Assembly (NCBI GenBank): GCA_016927755.1
Contig: JAFGLZ010000080.1
Span: 1-50,892, forward strand
Reading direction: 5' to 3'
DNA from: Phycisphaerae bacterium
Lineage (GTDB): Bacteria; Planctomycetota; Phycisphaerae; UBA1845; JAFGLZ01
Length of the DNA: 50,892 bases
Shown here: positions 43,679 to 50,892 of the stretch, in pieces
Numbering within the stretch: position 1 is the stretch's first letter
Layout of the letters: every line of letters starts with the position of its first letter
Notes under the pieces: generated by a model
Database searches by the model: none
Told to the model about the DNA's origin: nothing
The model's input: the letters and a program-made list of their open reading frames with translations, nothing else
Translations under genes and position numbers: made by a program

Positions 43679-46600
43679 CTACTTGATTTGAACAGTCAGC
43701 GTCTGCCCTCGCTCGAGGACGATCGCTTCGCCGAGAGTGATCAGCAATCGTCCGTCCTCGAGCTTGCTCTTGGACGACAACGGCTTGCCGTCCACCTGAA
43801 CCGTGACCTTCGGCGCCGCCGGCTTGCCCGGCGGCTCGAACGACAGCGACCGCAGTCGCAGCTTGCCCCATCGCACCGTAATGCGATCCTGCCGCGACTC
43901 GCCCGACCGCTTCTGCTCGAAGGTGCCCCAGCCCTCGGCCGTGGTGAAGGCCGATCGGAAGTCCTCGGGCGTCAGCTTCGGCGTAAAGCCGAGATGCCCC
44001 TTCGGCCCGTGATACTCATAGCCCGCCAGGTTCGTGAACACCCCCCAGCTCGCCATCGCCCGGGCGTAGTGATCGCCGCACTCCACCTCGTTGTACGGGT
44101 TCCGCTTGGCCGGATCGTATCGTTCGTGGACGGCCCGGCAGATCGCCAGCGCCTCGGTGACCATCCCCTCGGCCACCATGTGATTGGCGGCCTGATACTC
44201 GATGCCCGTCCACACCTCGTTCTTGTACATGACCCCTTCGTCCAGATGCGGGCTCTTGGGCCAGGTGCACGTGAACAGCCCCGCCTCGCCGGGATCCGCA
44301 TAGTCGCGGAACGGCTTGTGGACCTTGTTCTGCGGACCGACGTCCGGCGCCCAGTTGTACTTGTACACCGACCCCATCGCCTGCTTGACCTTCTCCGGCG
44401 GGTAGATGTAGCCGAGCGAAAGCAGGTGCGCCCAGCCCTGGCCGAAGAGGTGGTCGGACAGGCACCCCTGGCCGTACTGGTGCTTCGGGTGCTTCTTGAG
44501 GTCCACGTCCTGGATGAAGTACTCCCCGTTCCACAGCCGCTCGACGGTGAGCTTCCGCCCGGATTCGTAGATCCGTCGGACGCGCTGGGCGAACGCGTCG
44601 TCGCCCACCTCCTTGGCCATCTCCTCGGCCGCGCGGAGCGCGCCGAGGTAGAGCGAGCCGATGAACGTGTTGGCACCATAGAACTCGATGTCGAACGTGT
44701 TGTGCTGCTTGTCCTCGATCAGCCCGTCGTCGTTGCCGTCGTGGCCGATGGAATACTCGAGGGCCTTCTTGATCTTCGGCCAGTTTCGCTTCAGAAACGC
44801 GTCGTCGGGTGACATCAGGTGCTCGCGGTACGCCTTGAGGATCGTCCCGCACTGGCCGTCGGCGGCGTAGGCGCGATTGCTTCGGAAGCCAACCAGTCCG
44901 GTCTCAGCGTCGAACCCATCGCCGAAGTCCTGCATCTCGCGGATGCTCCGCTCCAGCGAGGGAAACAGCCGCGCCAGCGCGTGCTGATAATTCCAGACGT
45001 GCGTGCACGTCCCCTCGCAGCATCCGACCCCCTCATACGCCCAGAACCGCCCATTGGCCCACCACTGACACGTCTCGGTCGCCAGGTTCGACACCGTCGA
45101 GTGCAATCGATCGAGCAGCCACACCGGCAGCGTGCTGTCGTAGTACGTGTCACGCCAGAGCCGCGTTTCCGTCGTGAGCCGGTCATGATTGTCGAGCACG
45201 TAATGGGCGACGGCCTTGGCGTCGGCCAGCCGCGTCGCGTAGTGCCGCCCGTGCTGGTGATTGGGGAAGTGCCAGGCCACGACCGCCGTCCAGGTCTTTT
45301 TCGCACCCGGTGCAAGCTCGACCGACTGCGACTTGGTCAGGGTCGACTTCTTCTCGGCGATCGGGTACGGATCGGCCTTCTCGCTCTTGAACGTAACCGA
45401 AACCGGCTTGTTGAGCTCGACGACGTCGCGCTGCCCGTCGACTTGCACGCATGCGCCATCCGTCGCCAGGACCATCGTGCCGTAGTCGTGGAGCTTGTCG
45501 ATCGGGCCCGTCGGGCCCTCGCGGCGCTCGTCGGAAAGCTCGATCTGGTCGATGTTGATGTGCCCCCACGCCCCGGCCATCACGTCCACGATCTGGATCG
45601 TGGCGGTCTGACCGGCCAGGTCATCGACCTTCCACGAGTTCCACAACAGTCTCTCGTTGTTGGTCCCAGCGGCGGTCCGAACGACCTTGCGGCCCACCAT
45701 GAGGTTGATGCACGTCTTGCGGGCGTGATTGCCGCCGCCGATGAGGAAGTTGACGTAGTTGCGGGTGATCTCGAACGGCGGAGAGGTCAGCGTCCCGTGC
45801 GGGTCGTCGCCGCCGAGGAACGTGTTGACGAGCCCCTTGCCCAGAAAGCCGGAGACCGCCTGCTGGCCAATCAGCGTGCCTCGCGCCGGCGACTTGCCGA
45901 GGGCCTCGCCCGTGGCCTTCCAGTCCCCGTACGTATCGCCCTCGAAGTCCGCCAGGACGATCGGCGGGCGCGCCGCCGCTTCACGCGCCGGCTTCGGCGC
46001 TTCCTGGGCCGTGTGCACGATTAGCGTCCGCCCCTTCTCCTTGACGCAGACGCTCTGCCGCAGGCCGCGGACCTCGCCGGCCGTGTGGGAGCACACCGCG
46101 TTCTCGAGCCAGCCGAGCAGGGCGACCTTGACCGGCTTGTTCCATCGGTTCTCGACCGTGATGTGGAAGATCGTCGCCGGCAGCGCCGAGTCTTCCGCGT
46201 TCAGCGGGATGAACGGCGAGAAGGCCTCCATCTCGACGCGAACCGGCAGACCCGCGTCGGAGTAGCGTACGATGCCGATGGGGTACTGGCCGGTGAACCG
46301 GACGTCCTGGAATCCTTCCGCGTCCAGCCGGCGCGTCTGCGTCAGGCCCTCCGCCTCGACCGTGACGGCGAATCCCTGATCGACGGGCGGCGGCGGGATC
46401 TTCTGATGGTAGTTCGTCTTGCCGTAGCCGGTGTTGACGTGCTTGTTGAAGATCATCCAGTAGCCCAGTCGACCGTCGCCCATCAGGTAGACCTGACCGG
46501 CCGCGATCCCCCCCACGGGCATGCCGATGTTCTCCAGCGCCTTGCCCTCATACGCCGGAGCGCTGCCCTTCTCGTACAGGGCCTTGACCCAGCCCGGATC

Positions 46601-46756
46601 AAGCTGCTTGTCGGCCGGGACGAAGTGATCCACTCGCGCCCCGACCGTCTCAGCCAACAACAATCCTGGGCCCGAGACAATCCCGGCAAGGCAGATCACG
46701 ACCGACACTAAACCCCGAACCCCGCTACCGACTGCGCTGGTCTGTGATGGGTACAT
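43679..46756 (-). CDS. Secreted GH116 family glycosidase (GBA2/beta-glucosidase-like)
   Basis: A 1025-residue protein with signal peptide LVSVVICLAGIVSGPGLLLA. The N-terminal domain starts IGMPVGGIAAGQVYLMGDGRLGYW, as in non-lysosomal glucosylceramidases. The catalytic (alpha/alpha)6 barrel contains CCEGTCTHVWNYQHALARLFP, DGLIEDKQHNTFDIEFYGANTF and GIEYQAANHMVAEGM, typical of GH116. An insert at about 270-410 looks like a carbohydrate-binding-type beta domain (IVLADFEGDTYGDW to INIDQIELSDE). It would hydrolyse beta-linked glucose or xylose residues outside the cytoplasm. ATG at 46756 with AGAGGA upstream. Convergent with the ACT gene, divergent from proC. Confidence 0.9.
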   Translation of the reverse strand: MYPSQTSAVGSGVRGLVSVVICLAGIVSGPGLLLAETVGARVDHFVPADKQLDPGWVKALYEKGSAPAYEGKALENIGMPVGGIAAGQVYLMGDGRLGYWMIFNKHVNTGYGKTNYHQKIPPPPVDQGFAVTVEAEGLTQTRRLDAEGFQDVRFTGQYPIGIVRYSDAGLPVRVEMEAFSPFIPLNAEDSALPATIFHITVENRWNKPVKVALLGWLENAVCSHTAGEVRGLRQSVCVKEKGRTLIVHTAQEAPKPAREAAARPPIVLADFEGDTYGDWKATGEALGKSPARGTLIGQQAVSGFLGKGLVNTFLGGDDPHGTLTSPPFEITRNYVNFLIGGGNHARKTCINLMVGRKVVRTAAGTNNERLLWNSWKVDDLAGQTATIQIVDVMAGAWGHINIDQIELSDERREGPTGPIDKLHDYGTMVLATDGACVQVDGQRDVVELNKPVSVTFKSEKADPYPIAEKKSTLTKSQSVELAPGAKKTWTAVVAWHFPNHQHGRHYATRLADAKAVAHYVLDNHDRLTTETRLWRDTYYDSTLPVWLLDRLHSTVSNLATETCQWWANGRFWAYEGVGCCEGTCTHVWNYQHALARLFPSLERSIREMQDFGDGFDAETGLVGFRSNRAYAADGQCGTILKAYREHLMSPDDAFLKRNWPKIKKALEYSIGHDGNDDGLIEDKQHNTFDIEFYGANTFIGSLYLGALRAAEEMAKEVGDDAFAQRVRRIYESGRKLTVERLWNGEYFIQDVDLKKHPKHQYGQGCLSDHLFGQGWAHLLSLGYIYPPEKVKQAMGSVYKYNWAPDVGPQNKVHKPFRDYADPGEAGLFTCTWPKSPHLDEGVMYKNEVWTGIEYQAANHMVAEGMVTEALAICRAVHERYDPAKRNPYNEVECGDHYARAMASWGVFTNLAGYEYHGPKGHLGFTPKLTPEDFRSAFTTAEGWGTFEQKRSGESRQDRITVRWGKLRLRSLSFEPPGKPAAPKVTVQVDGKPLSSKSKLEDGRLLITLGEAIVLERGQTLTVQIK

Positions 46757-46975
46757 GAGAGTCCTCTCTGTTCTCGATCAGCACCGAGTTCGACTGGTGA
46801 CGTGACAACGGCGCCCCACGCCCGGTCCGCGCACGCCGGGACGGACGCCTCCGCGGGAACTGAGTGTACGACCCCAATCGGGCCCGAACAAGCCGCCGCC
46901 GCATTGAGCCCCCCGCCCGGCGGCATTAGAATGCCGGTCGCTGCGTTGATTCACGCTCTTCAAGGAAGCCGAATC

Positions 46976-47794
46976 ATGGCAAGACCCTACGCACTCGGAT
47001 TCATCGGCGCGGGAAACATGGCCGAGGGAATCGTCGCCGGCGTTCTCGCCGCGGGCGCTTGCGAGCCCGATGCCGTCATCGTGGCCGACCCCACGCCCGA
47101 ACGCCGACGACTCTTCGAGGAGCGCTTCGGCGCGACCGCCGTCGAGGACGGACGCAAGGTGGCCGCCTCGGCCGACACCGTGGTCCTGGCCATCACGCCC
47201 CAGATCTTCGCCGACGTCGCTTCCGACCTGACCGCGTCGCTCCGGTCGGACCAGTTGATCGTCAGCATCATGGCCGGCTGGTCGACCCTAGCCATCGCCG
47301 ACGCGCTGGGCGGAGGAGGCGTCCGCGTCGTCCGCGTCATGCCCAATCTACCGATCCGGGTCGGCGCGGGAGTCGCCGGCATCGTAGGCGGAGCCCACGC
47401 GACCGGCGCCGACGTCGCCCTGGTCGAGCAGATGTTCGAGGCCGCCGGACAGTCCGTCATCCTCGACGACGAAGGCCTGATGGATGCGGTCACGGCCGTC
47501 TCGGGCAGCGGCCCCGCTTACTACTACCTCTTTACCGAGGCGATCGTCAGCGGCGGCATCGCCGCCGGCCTCAACGAAGACCAAGCCCTCCGCTTGGCCG
47601 AGAACACCTGTCTGGGCGCCGCAAGAACCATGCTCGAGACCGGTCTCGACCCCGCCGAGCTCCGCCGTCTGGTCACCAAAAAGGGCGGGACGACCCAAGC
47701 GGCCATCGAATCGATGACGGCCGCCGGCGTGCCGGAGGCCATCAAGCAGGCCGTCCTGGCCGCCGCGCGACGGAGCAAGGAGTTGGGCAAATAA
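46976..47794 (+). CDS. proC: Pyrroline-5-carboxylate reductase
   Basis: A 272-residue cytoplasmic enzyme that makes proline from pyrroline-5-carboxylate with NAD(P)H. The N-terminal Rossmann motif is LGFIGAGNMAEGI. VVLAITPQIFADV, VRVMPNLPIRVGAGVAGI and the signature DAVTAVSGSGPAYYYLFTEA follow, then LAENTCLGAARTMLE and KKGGTTQAAIESM at the C-terminus. ATG at 46976 with AAGGAAG 8 bases upstream; the frame upstream to 46802 is not conserved. The next gene starts 13 bases on, so the transcript may continue into the sugar-binding proteins, an unexpected partnership. Confidence 0.96.
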   Translation: MARPYALGFIGAGNMAEGIVAGVLAAGACEPDAVIVADPTPERRRLFEERFGATAVEDGRKVAASADTVVLAITPQIFADVASDLTASLRSDQLIVSIMAGWSTLAIADALGGGGVRVVRVMPNLPIRVGAGVAGIVGGAHATGADVALVEQMFEAAGQSVILDDEGLMDAVTAVSGSGPAYYYLFTEAIVSGGIAAGLNEDQALRLAENTCLGAARTMLETGLDPAELRRLVTKKGGTTQAAIESMTAAGVPEAIKQAVLAAARRSKELGK

Positions 47795-47807
47795 CGGGCC
47801 ATTCGCC

Positions 47808-48785
47808 ATGACCGCAAGACGCCTCATCGCCGGATTGATCATCACCACCACGCTCGTGGGATGTAGCAAGCGCGCAAGCGAGCCCGGCAAGCCGAAGATC
47901 GCCGTCATCCCGATGGGCACGACGCACGATTTCTGGACGGCCGTGCGAGCCGGGGCCGTTGCCGCCGGCGACGAGTTCGGCGTCGACGTGATCTGGAAGG
48001 GACCCACCGACGAGGGAAAGTTCTCACAGCAGATCAGCATCGTCGAGGACATGATCACCCAGCGCGTCGACGGCATCGTGCTCAGCCCCACGCACGGCAA
48101 GTCGCTCAGTGACGTCATCATCAAGGCCGGTCAGAGGGGCATCCCGCTGACGCTCTTCAACGCCGGGGCCGACGTGGATGAGTCTCACTACGTCACCTTC
48201 GCCGCCACGGACAACTACCGGGGCGGCGTGCTGGCGGCCCGCCGCCTGGCCGAACTGCTCGGAGGCAAGGGAACGGTCGCCATGGTCAAGACCAATCCCG
48301 GAAACGTCGGTACCGAGAAACGCGAGGCCGGCTTCCGGGACACGCTGCTCAAGGAGTTCCCCGACGTCAGACTCACCGACGAACGATGGGGCGAATCGAA
48401 GCGGGAGACCTCCGTCAAGGCCGCCGAGGACATTCTCACGAAGAATCAGGGCAAGCTTGACGGGTTCTTCGGCTCGAATGAGTCGAGCGCCGCGGGTATC
48501 CTACAAGCGCTCGAGCAACGCAAGCTGGCGGGTAAGCTCAAGTTCGTCGGCTTCGACTCCTCCCCCGACCTGCTGGCCGGCATGGAGAGCGGCGCCATCC
48601 ACGGGCTTGTCGTCCAGAACCCATTCAAGATGGGCTACGAGGGCGTCAAGAGCATCGTCGACTTCAAGGCGGGCAGGCCCGTGCCGAAACGCATCGACAC
48701 CGGCGTCGTACTCGTGACGCGCGAGAACATGAACGATCCGGAGATGGTCAAGCTGATCCATCCCCCGAAGGTTCGCCCGGGCTGA
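47808..48785 (+). CDS. ABC transporter sugar-binding lipoprotein (ribose/periplasmic binding protein family), copy 1
   Basis: A 325-residue lipoprotein with lipobox LVGC near residue 20. It is a type I periplasmic binding protein: KIAVIPMGTTHDFWTAVRAG, DGIVLSPTHGKSLS, YVTFAATDNYRGGVLAA, DGFFGSNESSAAGIL, KFVGFDSSPDLLAGM. It delivers a sugar or related ligand to an ABC transporter. It is a clear tandem paralogue of the next gene (roughly two thirds identical by eye). 13 bases follow proC; its own ribosome site is weak. A RbsA-like ATPase starts at 50739. Confidence 0.9.
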   Translation: MTARRLIAGLIITTTLVGCSKRASEPGKPKIAVIPMGTTHDFWTAVRAGAVAAGDEFGVDVIWKGPTDEGKFSQQISIVEDMITQRVDGIVLSPTHGKSLSDVIIKAGQRGIPLTLFNAGADVDESHYVTFAATDNYRGGVLAARRLAELLGGKGTVAMVKTNPGNVGTEKREAGFRDTLLKEFPDVRLTDERWGESKRETSVKAAEDILTKNQGKLDGFFGSNESSAAGILQALEQRKLAGKLKFVGFDSSPDLLAGMESGAIHGLVVQNPFKMGYEGVKSIVDFKAGRPVPKRIDTGVVLVTRENMNDPEMVKLIHPPKVRPG

Positions 48786-48863
48786 TCCTCGTCCGCCGGG
48801 CGTCGTCGAAGACCGAGAGAAACACGGAAGCGTATTGACCGACTAACACGGGAGTGAGTTGCC

Positions 48864-49862
48864 ATGACCGCTAGAACCCTAATCGGATCCCTCCTGGCCA
48901 TGATCTTGTGCGCCGGTTGTCAGCAGAAGGCCCCCACGAGCGCCCCCGCCGGCAAGCCCGGCGGCAAGATGACCATCGCCGTCATCCCCAAGGGCACGAC
49001 GCATGACTTCTGGACCGCCGTCCACGCCGGCGCCAAGGCCGCCGCCGACGAGTTCGGCGTCGACATCATCTGGAAAGGCCCGACCGACGAGGGCAAGTTC
49101 TCCCAGCAGATCAGCATCGTCGAGGACATGATCACCCAAAAGGTCGACGGAATCGTGCTGGCCCCGACGCACGGCCAGTCGCTCAAGGCCATCATCCTGA
49201 AGGCCTACGACAAGGGAATCCCGCTGACCGTGTTCGACTCGGGCGCCGACGTGCCCGAGGACAAGTACGTCACCTTCGCCGCCACCGACAACTATCAGGG
49301 CGGCGTCATGGGCGCCCGGGCCCTGTGCAAGCTCATCGGCGGCAAGGGAAACGTCGCCATGGTCAAGGTCATGCCCGGCGGCGTCAGCACGATGCAACGC
49401 GAGAAGGGCTTCTGCGACACCATCGAGAAGGAGTTCCCCGACGTCAAGCTGGTCGACGAGAAGTGGGGCTACGCCCTCCGGGAAAAGTCGCAGGCCGCCG
49501 CCGAGGACATCCTGACCGCCCATCCTGACAAGATCGACGGCTTCTTCGGGTCGAACGAGACCAGCGCCGTGGGCATCCTGCTCGCCCTCAAACAGCGCAA
49601 CCTCGCCGGCAAGATCAAGTTCATCGGCTTCGACGCCTCGCCAGACCTGATCGCCGGCATGAAAGAAGGCGTCATCAACGGCCTGGTCGTGCAGAACCCC
49701 TTCAAGATGGGCTTCGAGGGCGTCAAGAGCATCGTCGACACCAAGGCGGGCAAGCAAGTCCCCAAGCGGATCGACACCGGAGTGGTCGTCGTAACCCCGG
49801 AGAACATGACACAACCCGAGATGGCCAAGTTGCTGAATCCGCCGAAAGTAAGACCTGGTTAG
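48864..49862 (+). CDS. ABC transporter sugar-binding lipoprotein, copy 2
   Basis: A 332-residue lipoprotein with lipobox LCAGC. It has the same architecture as copy 1 (KGTTHDFWTAVHAGAKAAA, YVTFAATDNYQGG, DGFFGSNETSAVGIL). Differences cluster in the middle region (KAIILKAYDKGIPLT, MPGGVSTMQREKGF), the ligand-binding half, so the two may bind different sugars. Strong GGGAG ribosome site. Both copies end in PPKVRPG. Followed by a hairpin at 49886-49912. Confidence 0.9.
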   Translation: MTARTLIGSLLAMILCAGCQQKAPTSAPAGKPGGKMTIAVIPKGTTHDFWTAVHAGAKAAADEFGVDIIWKGPTDEGKFSQQISIVEDMITQKVDGIVLAPTHGQSLKAIILKAYDKGIPLTVFDSGADVPEDKYVTFAATDNYQGGVMGARALCKLIGGKGNVAMVKVMPGGVSTMQREKGFCDTIEKEFPDVKLVDEKWGYALREKSQAAAEDILTAHPDKIDGFFGSNETSAVGILLALKQRNLAGKIKFIGFDASPDLIAGMKEGVINGLVVQNPFKMGFEGVKSIVDTKAGKQVPKRIDTGVVVVTPENMTQPEMAKLLNPPKVRPG

Positions 49863-49885
49863 GGTCCCTTTCGGTCGACGAGTCT

Positions 49886-49912
49886 CGCCGCGGATGACAT
49901 GGGGCCGCGGCG
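49886..49912 (+). terminator. 8-bp hairpin after the second binding protein
   Basis: CGCCGCGG, 11-base loop, CCGCGGCG. No T-run follows. It could partly separate the binding proteins from the downstream genes or stabilise the mRNA. Confidence 0.35.
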
Positions 49913-50036
49913 GAGCGTGATAGCCGGCGAATGAACCACGGGTCAACCTGGATGCGTGCGTCTACCTGTGAGTGCCTTCCCGCGGACTCGGGTTTCGCCT
50001 CCTTAGTCTAGCCCGCTGACGGGAGGTGACTGGGAA

Positions 50037-50582
50037 ATGTGGAAGCATGTCCAACGCCCGTGGGCCGTGTTCCGAAGGCGTGACCTCCTGTGGCTCCTAG
50101 GTCTGCCCATATACCAAATCCTCGGCACCATTCGGCATGAGGCCAGCCATGCGCTGGCCGCGATGGCGGAAGGCGCCAAGATCACTGAGTTCGTCTTCCT
50201 GCCGTCCATGCTTCCCGGTTACGGCTTTGCGTGGGGGTACGTCGACTGGGACGGCAATGTCTCCTGGTTCTCCTCGGCCGCCCCCTACTTCTGCGATCTC
50301 GTCACCTTCCTGGCTGTCTTCCCCATCTGCCTGTGTGTGGCCTTCAAGCGGAAGTGGGTGTGGCTAAACCTGACGATCCTCGGGGTCGTGTCTCCGCTGG
50401 CAAACAGCCTCTACTGCTACATCCGTGCCTTCCAGAAACCCGGCGACGTGTCCTATCTGCGTCAGGTGCTGGTGTCTAGCGCCGTGGATGGTTACTTCGT
50501 GGTGACCGCAACGGTCTATATACTCGGACTTCTCCTCGTGCTCTGCTGCTCCAGGACAGCTCGTGGCGATCGTCCGACCTGA
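50037..50582 (+). CDS. Membrane protein with HExxH motif (M50-like)
   Basis: A 181-residue integral membrane protein with about four helices. The first half contains ILGTIRHEASHALAAMAEG, a HExxH motif (HEASH) next to a hydrophobic stretch, as in M50/site-2-type intramembrane proteases. The NPDG-type second motif of M50 is not seen, so it may be a zinc-binding membrane protein without proteolysis. ATG at 50037 with GGGAGG 10 bases upstream. It lies between the sugar-binding lipoproteins and the ATPase gene, all on one strand. Function unknown. Confidence 0.7.
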   Translation: MWKHVQRPWAVFRRRDLLWLLGLPIYQILGTIRHEASHALAAMAEGAKITEFVFLPSMLPGYGFAWGYVDWDGNVSWFSSAAPYFCDLVTFLAVFPICLCVAFKRKWVWLNLTILGVVSPLANSLYCYIRAFQKPGDVSYLRQVLVSSAVDGYFVVTATVYILGLLLVLCCSRTARGDRPT

Positions 50583-50738
50583 GCCAAACAAGCCGATACG
50601 ATTGCGCGATGCCTCGTGTCACCGGAATCGCCGTCTTCGGCGCGCTGAGATGCCAGGAGTCCCCCGCGCCCACGGGGTCCCGTGCCGCTATCCTCGATCT
50701 GTCCTTTCACCTGTTCGCCTGATAGACTACTCGCACTC

Positions 50739-50892
50739 ATGGCAGCGACTGAAGACAACCCGACCCCGCTGCTCCAGATGAGCGGAATCAGCAAACGCTT
50801 CGGCGGGGTGCAGGCCCTCGACGGCGTCGATTTCGATCTCCGCGCGGGCGAGGTCCACATCGTCGTCGGAGAGAACGGCGCCGGAAAGAGCA
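50739..50892 (+). CDS. Sugar ABC transporter ATPase, N-terminal part (runs off the window)
   Basis: The first 51 codons are present. [24 protein letters not shown] is followed by [10 protein letters not shown], the Walker A of the RbsA/MglA/XylG group of tandem sugar-ABC ATPases. Together with the ribose-type binding lipoproteins upstream it implies a sugar importer whose permease lies beyond the window end. The ATG at 50739 has no strong ribosome site; this start best fits the alignment. Confidence 0.85.
   Translation, partial: MAATEDNPTPLLQMSGISKRFGGVQALDGVDFDLRAGEVHIVVGENGAGKS

Noticed and set aside
43604..46024. Long plus-strand frames opposite the GH116 gene (43604-44812, 44819-46024)
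   Set aside because: No family motifs and biased composition; the minus-strand GH116 gene is unambiguous.
1..50892. CRISPR array, tRNA or rRNA genes
   Set aside because: No regularly spaced direct repeats or conserved RNA signatures were seen on either strand.

Overview
The window is high-GC bacterial chromosome, most likely from a planctomycete of the Phycisphaerae type or a close relative. This is inferred from gene content. It has a FHA/Ser-Thr kinase/WD40 receptor next to an ECF sigma factor, a PEP-CTERM kelch protein, small membrane proteins ending in a CPxCGYDLRG zinc ribbon, several Tat-exported metabolic-type proteins, a hydrazine-synthase-alpha-like multiheme propeller protein, and a GH116 glycosidase. 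No rRNA, tRNA, CRISPR array, phage or intact insertion sequence was recognised.

Layout. 0.1-7.2 kb: a sodium/solute symporter and a short-chain dehydrogenase (minus strand), a NagX-like acyltransferase membrane protein, a zinc-ribbon membrane protein, a small secreted protein, a DUF1284-like protein and an FG-GAP repeat protein. 7.6-14.9 kb: mostly exported proteins, namely an InlB-repeat protein with a Cys-containing C-terminal sorting tail, the HzsA-like triheme protein, a PKD/propeller lipoprotein and a Tat-exported fucose-isomerase-like protein. 15.1-20.6 kb: the kinase/sigma signalling pair and the kelch PEP-CTERM protein. 21-28.8 kb: a deaminase-glyoxalase fusion, a sugar epimerase-like TIM barrel, a large phosphoesterase/glycosidase-like fusion, a DUF362 protein and an APH-like kinase. 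29.2-32.9 kb: a BlaI-type repressor overlapping a BlaR1-type M56 peptidase that is fused to carboxypeptidase-regulatory repeats and a formylglycine-generating-enzyme domain, with a palindromic operator over the probable -10. 33.0-35.4 kb: the intact comM/yifB gene and a Cys-rich ECF sigma factor with a good terminator. 35.4-36.3 kb: a 0.9-kb interval without a convincing gene, full of perfect inverted repeats. 36.3-50.9 kb: an FAD reductase, two small secreted proteins, a 14-repeat propeller protein, a MetE-like protein, an ACT-domain protein, GH116, proC, two tandem sugar-binding lipoproteins, an HExxH membrane protein and the start of a RbsA-like ATPase.

How the genes work together. The set fits a particle- or polysaccharide-degrading heterotroph: secreted glycosidases and surface beta-propellers, sugar uptake (SSS symporter, ribose-type ABC system), sugar isomerases and oxidoreductases, and several sensory circuits (kinase/sigma, BlaI/M56, Cys-rich sigma).

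The most unusual signal is a family of four decayed comM/yifB fragments scattered in intergenic DNA (8.6, 23, 29 and 32.9 kb), all on the same strand as the intact gene at 33-34.5 kb. Three of them retain the Walker-A segment. Differences from the intact gene are largely synonymous in the two best-preserved fragments, pointing to formerly functional paralogues. Other unexplained structures are a 165-bp dispersed repeat (20.7 and 27.4 kb), a 93-bp element with inverted ends (11.6 kb), the hairpin cluster at 35.5-35.9 kb and a possible three-way-junction element at 37.95 kb.
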